Shown one piece after another: positions 46,406 through 56,221 of a DNA stretch of 64,000 bases. A model generated the notes under the pieces. It had not been told where the DNA came from. It ran no database searches and saw only the letters and a program-made list of their open reading frames with translations. The stretch covers positions 124,001 through 188,000 of the forward strand of contig JAACJK010000063.1 of NCBI GenBank assembly GCA_013368325.1, given 5' to 3'. The translations under genes and the position numbers were made by a program. The stretch's first letter is position 1, and every line of letters begins with the position of its first letter. The stretch comes from Ephemerocybe angulata (taxonomy: Eukaryota > Basidiomycota > Agaricomycetes > Agaricales > Psathyrellaceae).

Positions 46406-47471
46406 ATGGCCTTCCCATTGTCTCAAGGTGCAATCTCTAGAGCAGAAGCAGCGGATCCTAATGGCGGACGATGCTTAATTGAAAACTGCTCCAAGGAACA
46501 CGGTGTTGAACCCTGTTATGTTCAGCCACGACTACTTGCAACCGAAGTCGACGACAAACACACGGTAAGGCTATTCCAATACTTAAATGCAACCGGGACT
46601 GAAATTCTACTGCAATAGATGGACAGCCTTGAGTATTCATGGGGAATGCAGAGGGGCACCCTCAACTTCTCCACAAGAGATAATGTATTCTTTGGTGAGT
46701 ACCTGAGACATAGGAATACCTTATAATCGTTCCTCAAACCAAGTTAGTTGGATCCTCTCTCAAGAGGATGTACGAGATGCACAGTTGGATATTAATGCCA
46801 GAGGAGTCAATAGTTGGCCAATACCTCCAAAGGGACCTCGAACCCCATGAACGAGAGTCCTTTCCTTTGCTAGTGCGTTTCTACCTCTGACCTTGGCAAT
46901 GATCATCGGATTGCTGACAATATTTCACGTTCGCTAGGAAGGTCCCTTTAAATATCGGCTTCTGCCTATCCGCGGCATGGAGAATGTTGTAATCACACAT
47001 CAGCACACCACGCACGTCTACCCATTCAAGACGTTGCCCAGTCTCACATCCCACATCCACCCCCGCTTCGTTATCATGGCCCTCGCTCGCACACTGGTGT
47101 CTCCGGACATCGTCGAAAGGTCGCAAGCCCGCGCCTGGTTGGAGGAGTACCCGTACTTCCGCGAGATAGGGACCCTCTACACCGATTGGGCGAACCAATG
47201 CCCCGACATTTATCTATCAGACCCTTCGTACGTTCCTGAACAGGTCGATGGCGCTGACGCCCTGGATGACTCTGACGTGGACGATGAATACGAGTCCGAT
47301 GCTGATGGTACGGTCACGCCCCCACGCCGCCAGCCGTTAGCGAGGAAGGGCACACACGTATATCCGAGTTCCCTTTCCGACCTCCACAAATCGAAGCCGA
47401 CGTGTCGGAAGCTAAGATTCAGAGCCTGCGATACTGGGGAAATCAGTGGAGGATGGACCATGGTATACTAG
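46406..47471 (+). CDS. HNH-nuclease-like protein of an agaricomycete-expanded family
   Basis: Exons 46406..46564, 46619..46694, 46748..46872, 46938..47471, in phase. Start MAFPLSQGAISRAEAADPNG. Segments RCLIENC, VEPCYVQPRLLA, SLEYSWGMQRGTLNFSTRDN, VFFVGSSLKRMYEMHSWILM, FKYRLLPIRGME and SLTSHIHPRFVI follow the order of fungal HNH-type proteins (usually CHVLPR, WGM, DNxLxLRxDLHxLFD). The usual catalytic His in the C-H-V-x-P-R motif is Tyr here (CYVQPR), so nuclease activity is doubtful. The acidic C-terminus contains DDSDVDDEYESDADG. Function of the family is not known. The stop lies in a 34-base tandem duplication. Confidence 0.68.
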
Positions 47472-47498
47472 GGAAATCAGTGGAGGATGGACCATGGT
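47431..47498 (+). repeat. 34-base tandem duplication at the 3' end of the HNH-like gene
   Basis: Units 47431..47464 and 47465..47498 differ by one base near the start (ATACTG versus ATACTA). That G-to-A difference creates the TAG stop of the gene. Confidence 0.85.
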
Positions 47499-47954
47499 GA
47501 ACATTAAGCCCGACACACCCCCCGAGTCTCGAGCAGATTCACTCTAGCTTGACTACCTCCAGCTTTCACTATCTGTATTACTTAAAGTCTGTAGTGTATC
47601 AGTACTCAGTGTTCCTTTCATATGCGAACTATTTAATTGACAACCTCGGTTGGGCGCCGGTCTGACCGCCGACTGACTCACTGAAAGTGTTGCCACTTGG
47701 TCAAGAGATGGGGATATAGCATTGACCCGACCCGACGCAACGTGTTGCGCAATGTAAGTACATACAGTTACTGAACGAACCTACCAGTCTCCTCAATCCA
47801 TCCCATCACAAACACGCCTCATAGCGTAGAGAGACGAAGAAACCCAGGCTTTAATGTATAACAATACATTTCAAGATCGAATAAACAGAAAAATGCACAA
47901 GAAATCGGATCCTCTCCTCCCGACGCAACAGCACCCAACGCGACAGCCAACCAC

Positions 47955-50274
47955 CTACATCACAGCAACAGCAGGCGCCTCCGCCTTCTGCTGCTGATCG
48001 GCCTTCTGCTGCTGCAGCTGCTGCCTGTACGCCGCCTGCGCCTGCTGCGTCGCGTGTGCGCTGCGGCCGAGCGCGGACCCGAGCGCCTGTGTGCGGAGCG
48101 AGAGCCCGCGCGTCTTTTCGATGATGGTTTGGTAGACGGGTTGAGGGGGCGGTTGATTTGGATGACGTTCTGCAAAAGGATGAGTACAGCGAAGGGGTAG
48201 GGGAGGTCGCGACGCACCTTTTCGAGATCGATCTTGGCGTCCGAGCCCATCCTTGTCTCGCGGATGAGGTTGACGATCCACTTCTCGCCGTCCTCCTTCG
48301 ACAGGTTCAGTCGCTCCGACAGGTCACTGAGGAACATCAGAACCAAATTCATCAAGCGAAAAGCAGCACTCACGCGATGTCGATCTTCTGGTGGATCCTG
48401 CAGTACGCCTCGCTGATCAAATACCTCGCGTTATCCAAAAACTCCTCCCTAAACTCATTCAAGAAAAAGTCATTCGCCACCACCTCCTCCGCATTCTTCA
48501 GCTCCCGCTGCGCCGCCTCAAAGTCAAACTCCACATACAGCTCCTTCAAAAACCGCGTGACGGGGTCCTTGCTGTACTGGTACTCCTCCATCTGAATGAC
48601 CTTCACGACCTCCCTAATCGCATGGCGCACCCGGCTCGAGATCGGGTTCGCCGCGCTCCCCGCAGCGGCGGCCTTGCGCGAGAGAATGGCCGCGGCGGCG
48701 AGGTAGCGCAGGATCCACGGCGACGCGGTCTGGATGGTGTTGAGGTACGTCGGCGAGAGGAAGGTCTCGAGCAGCAGCGTGCGGCCCTCGGGGTGGTTGA
48801 AGTACACGAAGAGCGACCAGTGCACGAGCCATGTGCGCGAGTGCAGCTGCACGAGGGCGGGGTCGGCGGCGGTGGAGGCAGAGGGACCGGCGGCGGCGTT
48901 GGCGGCGGCTGCGGCGGCGAGGAGGGAGGCGGAGGTGCGCGAGTCGATGGTGTCGCGGAGGGTGTTGAGCTCTTCGAGGGCGACGTCCCAGCGGCCCGTG
49001 AGGATGTCCGAGGCGAGTTTGCCCCAGTGCGCGGAGGTGTTGAGCTCGTTGTCGGTGCTGAGGACGCGGAAGTGGTAGAGGTAGTCTGCGGCGCCGCCGT
49101 AGCTTCCGTATGAGTATTGGAATTTTCCAAAGTTGTAGAGGGCGGTGATTTGTTGGAGGGTGAGCTGCGAGGGGGTTAGATGGCGAGGAGCGGAAAGGCA
49201 TGGTCACGTACACCGTAGTTGTCCTTCAGGTACTGAAGGTTCTGATTTTTGTCTTGGCGCAGAGCTTGGGCGACGTCGGGGTTTTCGATGACATCCAACA
49301 CGGCCTGAGCCTCTTGCTGGAGGCGCTCGTTTGTTGAAACTGCGTTCTGGCGCTTTTCGTCGAACTCTAAGGAAGAACGTGGTCTATTAGCACCAGACAC
49401 GACAAGAAAAGGTTGAAAAACAAGATCGCAACATGGGACTCGTCTCGATGGGTCCAGTTGTCCACATTCAACTGTACGGTCTTTCCGAATGCTCGTGCGA
49501 CCCAGCATTGGAATGCACGAGGTTGCGGAGGGGTAATGGGCCAGGATCTGAAGTACGGAGGGCACATCTGACACCACTGAGAGTGACCGATATGTGGGCT
49601 TCCTTCCTTCCAGCCCTGTCCCGACCCCTCCATCGCGCTCCCATTACCCGGCAAGAAAATGAAACGTTGAAGAACAAGCCCTCGTCCACATTTAACTGCA
49701 CGATCTCTCCGAAGGTTCGTGACCCCGCATTGCGATCCGGGTTCGGAGGGGTAATGGGCCAAGATTTGAAGCACGATTGGCCGTAGGGCACATCTGACAC
49801 CACCGAGAGTGACCGAGATGTGGTTTTCCTTCGTCGAGACGAGCGTTCTCCCAACCCAGGCCTGTCTCAGCCCCTCCATCGCGCTCCCAGCTCCTCGCAA
49901 CCACCCGCTCCCCCACAAAAGCAGGAAACCTTGAGCACGATCGCAACATTGACTCGGCTCGATGGGTCCGTTGTATTCCAGCACCATCCAAACTCCTCCA
50001 TCGCCCTCCTAGATCCCTCGTTCCCTCCTGGTCCTCCACAAAACCAAAACCAAACAAAATACTCACCCTTGGGAACCTCCTGGTCAGGATAGATCGTCTC
50101 GAACAGCTGCGCAGCGTAGTCAAACATATTCGTGCCCTTGGCGAGCTCATACTGAGCGATCTGGACGTCCTCATCGGGGAAGATGGAGAGCTCGGAGAGG
50201 TGGGCGAGCAGCGGGAAGGCGAGATGCCTGTCGAGGTACGGGATTATAGTCTTGGAGAGATCGTGTTCCGCCAT
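47955..50274 (-). CDS. INT6: Translation initiation factor 3 subunit e (INT6)
   Basis: Subunit of eIF3, with a PCI domain, acting in 43S complex assembly. Exons 50067..50274, 49212..49366, 49165-bounded exon 48374..49164, 48218..48326, and a last exon from 48169. Start MAEHDLSKTIIPYLDRHLAF; then ETIYPDQEVPKEFDEKRQNA, NYGLTLQQITALYNFGKFQY, ADYLYHFRVLSTDNELNTSA, HWGKLASDILTGRWDVALEE, and PCI-type SEAYCRIHQKIDIADLSERL. The last exon should read QPVYQTIIEKTRGLSLRTQ and end VAVM, but the joined frame is off by one at a five-C run near 48148-48154, giving an Arg-rich nonsense tail instead. This is either a recent frameshift or a sequencing error. Intron 1 (700 nt) is packed with repeats. The gene is divergent from the small gene at 50709. 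Confidence 0.9.
49430..50030 (-). repeat. Repeat units inside eIF3e intron 1
   Basis: Two to three diverged copies, on the minus strand, of the composite unit also found at 12100-13100, 14940-15400 and 62930-63110. Marker blocks on the plus strand are TCCACATTCAACTGTACGGT with GCTCGTGCGACCCAGCATTG near 49455-49515, and TCCACATTTAACTGCACGAT near 49687. The intron itself was probably the source, carried along when exon 1 was copied. Confidence 0.7.
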
Positions 50275-50280
50275 TTTGTC

Positions 50281-50335
50281 GTCGTCGATGGGGGGTCCGT
50301 TGTCGACGTCGTCGTCGTCGTCGTCGCCGTCTGCA
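50281..50335 (-). repeat. GAC trinucleotide tract in the eIF3e 5' leader
   Basis: GTC/GAC repeats just upstream of the eIF3e ATG, also present and of different length at the copies near 11770-11820 and 63410-63430. Confidence 0.8.
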
Positions 50336-50614
50336 CCGTTCGCGATTACGATCAAAATTTTGGTGCACAGCCACGGGCTTTGTCCAAGTTTGGATCTGGG
50401 GTTGTCGGCTTTGGGTTGCTGTCTGCTACCGCCGGGAGCAATTTGGGCGCTTTGTCCTCGACCATGATCGTACCTTGGGCTTTGAGGCTGCCACGAGGAT
50501 GGGGGACGCTGAGGAACCCCCACAAAGCCACCTCATTGCCATTCCCGGGCTTTTCCTGCCAACCCGTCACCGACCAAAGCCCCCAGTCATGAGCTTTGTT
50601 ATCACTTTGGCGTA

Positions 50615-50625
50615 CATATATAAGG
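50615..50625 (+). promoter_or_regulatory. TATA box in the bidirectional eIF3e / small gene promoter
   Basis: CATATATAAGG about 85 bases before the ATG at 50709, followed by ACCACTGATAACC, conserved in the other two copies. The whole space to the eIF3e ATG is 434 bases. Confidence 0.65.
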
Positions 50626-50708
50626 ACCACTGATAACCTCCTCTCACCTCATCTCCAAGATCCAGCTTTCCAACCAAACAAATTCTCACTCCCTTTCCAA
50701 CTCAAAAA

Positions 50709-51220
50709 ATGGCAAGCAGCACCCAAACCTCCGCTTCTTCCTCCCCGAGGTCTGCCCAAGTCGGTTCCTCTACCACCACCAACACCACCTCGGGCTCTGG
50801 CCCAACCTGGGTCATCCCCATCTACTCAGACAGCGACTCGGACTCGGATTACGAAGACGACTCCGCCATCACTATGCGCATCTCGCGCAAGGTGCAGGAC
50901 CTTCCGGCTCCGGCACCTAATACGTTCACTCTTACTCGGCAGGTGGCGCAGGAGAGGAAGGCGTGTCTTGAGAGCTCTCGCAAGTAATAGGCGAACGTTC
51001 CCCCTCCCTTGAGGCTCTCCGAATTAGTTGTTGCGCAGGAATCATCCACCACCAAGTCGACCGGGGGGACGAGGAACTGGAGGCTTTTCTGAAGAAGAAA
51101 GCTGTGCTCGCAGAACAGGGTGTAGTCGGTCCGGCAAACGAGAGGGCGATTGGAGACTTTTTTACTATGTTACAGACGGCGAAGCTCGAATACCAGGCGA
51201 GCTTGAAGTTGAACAAGTAA
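50709..51220 (+). CDS. Small protein with SDSDSDYEDD motif, intact copy (unknown function)
   Basis: 155 residues from exons 50709..50983 and 51028..51220 around a 44-nt intron (GTAATA...ATTAG). Part 1: Ser/Thr-rich start MASSTQTSASSSPRS, then GPTWVIPIYSDSDSDSDYED, DSAITMRISRKVQDLPAPAP and a helix TLTRQVAQERKACLESS. Part 2: HHQVDRGDEELEAFLKKKAV, LAEQGVVGPANERAIGDFF, TMLQTAKLEYQASLKLNK, probably helical. No known domain. Without splicing it would stop at 50987. Head to head with eIF3e. Copies at 10865..11362 (decayed) and 63833 onward. The acidic Ser/Asp run looks like a casein kinase 2 target (inference). Confidence 0.68.
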
Positions 51221-51903
51221 GGGCATGGGTGGCGATGTTTTGAAGGCTTGCGGATATGGTTGCTGATTTCTCACAGTTACTTATACATAAAGGATTCTCT
51301 TTTAATGTTCTGAACATCATATACCCACTTCACCCTCATTCTAGTGCTCCTGAGAGGTCATGTACCTTCCTAATACACACACCTCGTACCTTACTCTGGA
51401 CGGAGGCTCGGGTATCTTCTGTTATGTGATGATGAGCGCCTATGCAGTGGGATAATAAGCGCCGGATTCTAACACGACGTACAGGGGTCCTCGACGAGAA
51501 GGGACCATCCAAGAAAGATTCATACTCATACTCCACCGTGAATTCCACCCTCTCCTGTTGAAGAGCAGTCCCAAAGCAGTCCGACTCAGTTGGTTGTAAT
51601 TATAAGCGCCCGGCACTGCGTTGGAGATCCGGAGCCAGCTCAAGCCGATTTTGCTACTCTACGGAGCCATATGTCTTTTGTCTCAGCTATAATATACACT
51701 TGTACTTGGTCAACTTTAGTATGAGGATTATGTTTTGATTATGTTTCTTGTATGTTTCTGAGGGTTAGCCCGAACAACACGGAGTGTGATACCCTTTGCA
51801 CCAAACAAGCCCAAAATTGGTTCGCGTCAGCCTGGCGCGTTGTGATTTATACTTTAATCACAAACCACGACGAGCATGCCGTCTCCTCGTAGAGCCGAAG
51901 GAA

Positions 51904-53403
51904 ATGGCGACCTCAGCACTGCGGGCCCAAGTCTCCGTCAAATATGCAGAATCACTCGAGAAGCTCCTTGCCGCAGACAAGGAGAAGAGGCTGAATCCAG
52001 GGTTGCTGAACTACAGCCAGGTACATCTACAAAGTGCTTTCGCAACCTCAGAAAGGCTGAATTCCGAGCAGGCGCTGACGCTCGCGAGCGAATATCTTCG
52101 ACCCTATGATATAAAGGACAGAGCGGCCATGATGAGGCCGAGGACTGCCTTCAGTATGTCGTTCAATGGGGTGGCTTCGACGCGCTGCTGAAGTGCGATC
52201 TCGCAAGTTAGATATAAATAACGTCCGCACTACGTTTGCCATGGTGCATTTCAGCCACCAGCTCCCAGCGTTGACCGAAATCTTCCTCGGTAAGCCCTAC
52301 CCCCACCACTCGAACCGCGACCAACGAGGCCACAGAGGATATGCGGAAGAGCTTCCATCTCATCGAGTACGAAATCAACGCCTACATGACACGATACGAG
52401 GTACATACTCCCATCTTAACCTCACTCTCGCTTAACATTGTGCAGGAAACGAAAAACCTCGAGCTGTTCCGAATGCGCGCCTACTGTGATGTTGAAGGAT
52501 ATGACGGACTCGAAGAGGACAGATGACCGTATTCAGGGGCAAACTCCAGTTCGTATCTGTCTATCTCGCTTTGCGTTTACTTATACTTTCTTTCAACAAA
52601 CCCTCGGTAGTCTGTTGTGCATGCGACTGTCATTTCGCACCACTTCTGGCCGACGTTGGATCAAAGCGATATTGTGATGCCAGGGCAGTTCCAACAGTGC
52701 GTTCTTTTCATAATCTTCTATCACAATGTAGCATGGCTGACTCCAACGGCGCTTGATAAGACTGCAAGAAGACTACGCGAAAAAATTCTCAGTGTTCAAG
52801 CCCGACAAGAAGCTGAAATGGCTCCCTCATCTCGGTACCGTGCACCTCGAACTGGAGCTCCAAGATCGCACTCTGGACGTGGACGTACCCCCGCTTGAAG
52901 CCGCGTTCATCGAGCTCTTCTCCCGCCAAGATACTTGGTCGCTGGAAGAGTTGATTAAGGCCGTGGGTGGTGTGGATCGCAGCTCTGCGGTGAAGGCGCT
53001 GGGGACGTGGGCGAACATGGGAGTTATCAAGGAGCAGAACGAGAACACGTTTGTGCTGCTGGAGCAGGCGGAGGATGGGGCGGAGATGAGGGAGATGGCG
53101 CCTGTTGTGGCGGTGCCGAGCTTACCGCCTGTGCAGACGGTGCAGCAGCAGGAGGCGGAGCAGATGCGGGTTCATTGGAAAGTACGTCGTGCTCTCTCTC
53201 TTTCTTTGAGTTGGTGGGTTTTACGGGTTTCTGACGGTTACGTTACGAATTTGGGCTCTCTCTCGGTGGATCGGATTCAGACGATGCTGAAGTTCTCGCC
53301 GAACTATGATAAGACGGCTGAGCAGCTCGGGTACTTTTTGGAGGCCGCGAGGAGGGAGGGGTTGCTTGTTGTGCAGAATGGTATGTGGAGGTTGAATAAG
53401 TGA
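51904..53403 (+). pseudogene. Internally deleted APC2 copy
   Basis: Begins as APC2 (MATSALRAQVSVKYAESLEK, then HFSHQLPALTEIFL, SFHLIEYEINAYMTRYE, ETKNLELFRM) and at about 52475 jumps straight to the block VMLKDMTDSKRTDD, skipping most of the cullin region, including ERPDTIRCIV and SIYDSKDLFV. The jump also shifts frame. Downstream the C-terminal exons are open (WLPHLGTVHLELELQDRTLD, TWSLEELIKAV, ending QNGMWRLNK at 53403). It cannot make a working Apc2. Confidence 0.87.
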
Positions 53404-54295
53404 GGGCGGTGGGAGTCTCGTGCTACGGATGTCTTCCCGCTGGGCAACTGTGCTCTGATTAATATCATGTACCATCATGTGAACTCGAGCGCTCGCAAAG
53501 TGGTCTATACGGTTTACCGATCAAACTGCTGGGTGTGTTAACTGCCATGCCATTACCCGATTTGGATGACCTGAAAACTCTGGGCCCCCATCCCGGCTCT
53601 CATAGTCTCTCTGGCCCTCCCGTATTTAGCGTGCACACCCAAATGTATCACTACTATACAAATAGCATAAAATTATGAGACAACAGTATTCAGGACGAGC
53701 AGGATAATGAAATTGGCTACGATGGCAGATAACATTGAGTGGCAGTGCATGTTATCTGCCATGTTATCTGCCAGCCGTCTCCAAATCGGGAAACCGAGCC
53801 ATTACCGTGCCATCACGCAAACGGGAGTTGCAGGAGGTGCAAGAGCACGACTTGCGATGGAAAATGGTATATATGTCTGTGTTTGCATCCCTGCTTGGTT
53901 CCTTGCAAGAAGTGTGGACATTATAGGTGGTGCAAGGGAGTTGATGGTGGTCAGAACTGCGCATATCCAGACCCCGTTCTCCCAAAACCGAAGAATCCGC
54001 CAAAAAAGTGATCCCGTAAGACCACTGAAGGCTCTACATCTATTTAGATATAATACTAGACTACCTGTACTCGTCGAATTATTACAATAACGAATCCGAG
54101 CATGCGAAGACTTCTTTTTGATTTCCCCTCTGGCTTTCTTTCTTTTCTTTCTTTTCCTTCTTTTGATACCCAGCACTATGATCGGAAAACCGTCTATACA
54201 GCATATGCTGTGCGAGTCGTGCGAAAGGCTAGCCATTGATAGTCGTCACTACTGATACAGTTTCGTTTGTCACTTTTCGTCTCCTGCTCTTTCAC
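53404..54295. other. Intergenic region between the APC2 copy and the split F-box gene
   Basis: 0.9 kb. Longer than the 227-base equivalent in arm 1 (18742-18967), so it contains inserted DNA, including the inverted repeat at 53722. No gene recognised. Confidence 0.5.
53722..53772. repeat. Perfect 14-base inverted repeat with an extra copy of one arm
   Basis: ATGGCAGATAACAT at 53722..53735 faces ATGTTATCTGCCAT at 53749..53762 across 13 bases, and ATGTTATCTGCC repeats again at 53761..53772. It lies in DNA absent from the matching place in arm 1. Confidence 0.85.
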
Positions 54296-54438
54296 ATGGA
54301 CCACATTTTGCCAGAACTTCTGTTGGACATCTTCGATCTTGCCGTCCACAGTTTCTTCGACCCAGAACAACCGTCACCAAGTTCTGGCCAGACAGGAGAA
54401 GAAACGGCGCTCGCGATATTCAAAGACGACAGCTATCC

Positions 54439-54446
54439 TCAATCGC
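54439..54446 (+). repeat. Left 8-bp target-site duplication (TCAATCGC)
   Basis: TCAATCGC immediately before the left terminus, identical to 59663..59670. Only one copy is present at the same place in F-box C. Confidence 0.93.
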
Positions 54447-55264
54447 TAGACTGTCCGCGGTCAAGTTCGGAACTTTTCGAACCTGAACCGGACCTGAACC
54501 GAACCTGAGGTTCAGGTTCGAAGTTCGGCCAAGGGCCCGGACCTGAACCGCTTTTCGGGAAAAGTTCGAGATCTGGGGTGGCCGAACCGCAGGTTCAGAA
54601 CCTCGGGCACACTGGCTGGACAGTCTTCCAAGTAACTTTTTATTAATGCTAAGAAAGTCTGTACATTGTAGAGGTAGATTTAATAGCCAGTGTTTCGCAG
54701 GAGGACACCCCAAAGCGCGACGGCGCCTGGCTTAGCGCCCGTCCGGATATAGAAGCCGAGTGATGGCCGGGTCACGTGTGCCCCACGGGCCACATCACAC
54801 GCGCCGCGTCGTCACAATTCAACGTTCTCTCCTTCCCACCACCACCTGCATACTCGACGGTCCAGCGTTTGGCAGGCTGGCGAACCAGCCTTGTTCGCCA
54901 GCCTGCGTAGGGGTCCCTCACGTGCAACCGCGTGCCCAGAGCCCCTTGCCGGTACGCCCTCGTCACACTGATATGCCAGGTAAGCCCGACTCCCCCTGCA
55001 CCCTGACTCCCTTCCTCACCGCCCCGCAGGTTCAGTTCGCTCAGGCGTCCACACCAAGCTCACCCCACCCACGTCGACCACTGGTGTGAGAGGACGGCCC
55101 CCCTGACGACGCGTGCACATCGGCCTCGGCTTGCCATGCCCGGCGTGCACTGCAGCTCAACAGGGGACCGCCGTCTTCCTCACATCGCCCCCCGACCTGC
55201 CTCAAGCAGCTCCAAGTCGCCTTCCAACCCCTCATGTCTGCGACGCCCATCCTACCTACCCAAC

Positions 55265-55990
55265 ATGACGTGTCATTCAACACCCCTCGACCACCGACTA
55301 CAGCAGATCCGAAGTCAGCGGCGGCACACCTGGCACCGCGCCGCCCATGCTCGATGACAGCGCCGGGCACCTTCATCGCGTCGGTGACGCGCATCGACCG
55401 CATCGCGCTGCCAACGCCGCGCCCTCCTCCGCCCACACCAACGCCCTCCACCCCAACGGCACACGTGCCCCAATCCCGGTCTCCCCTCGCTCACGTCTAG
55501 TCTCGCTGTTTTCCGCAGGTTAGTAGTACTCCTCGTGCATCCCCACAACCACATGCTGACTACCCTCCAAAGCCTCTCACTAGTCCCGCCATAAGCCGTG
55601 CCACACAGCCAGACTCGTCACCATGCTCAGAACGCCACACACCACCAATGCTCATTGCGCCCGCCTACCAAATCACCAGCCTCATTCCCCCCATCCACCT
55701 TTCCGCCGTGTTTGACGCTGGCCCCACCACTGCGCTCGACTTCTGGCCGCCATCCAACTTGCTCAAATGTTCGGCCACGCCGAGCCCTTTGTCGTCACGA
55801 CTCGACACGACAGCAGAGCCGAAGTCAGCGGCGACCCACATGGTGCCGCGCCGCCAACGCTCGAACGACAGCACCGGTCACCTTCATTGACCCGTCGCGT
55901 CGGTGACGCTCATCGGAATCGCGCCGCCAACACCGCGTCCTCCTCCGTCCACACCAACGCCCTCCACCCCAACGGGTTTCTCCCAGGTTA
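55265..55990 (+). repeat. Diverged direct repeat within the hAT element
   Basis: Two related GC-rich segments of about 180 bases (roughly 55305-55490 and 55815-55985). They share AGCCGAAGTCAGCGGCG-like, GGTGACGC and CACACCAACGCCCTCCACCC blocks. Non-coding as far as I can tell. Confidence 0.6.
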
Positions 55991-56221
55991 GTCGTAGCCT
56001 TCGTGCATACCCACAACCAGGCGCTGACCACCCTCCAAAGCCTCGTTCCATAGATAAGTAATAGATAAGTAGTTTTTGTAGGTACAAGTACTGTGGAATA
56101 TACTTATGTTTTATTGAACCATCATTCAATACGTGCTCGATGATCGACCTCCCAAATAAGGGAACCGGCGGGCGCGTCAATTTTCGCCCCCGGCTTGCCT
56201 CCCTTCCACTACCCTCTCGCC

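Noticed and set aside
48391..49130. Long open frames opposite and in other frames of eIF3e
   Set aside because: Shadows of a GC-rich exon; composition is Arg/Pro/Thr or Gly/Glu nonsense.
55041..56180. Several open frames in the left part of the hAT element
   Set aside because: GC-rich repeated DNA gives open frames on both strands without domains.
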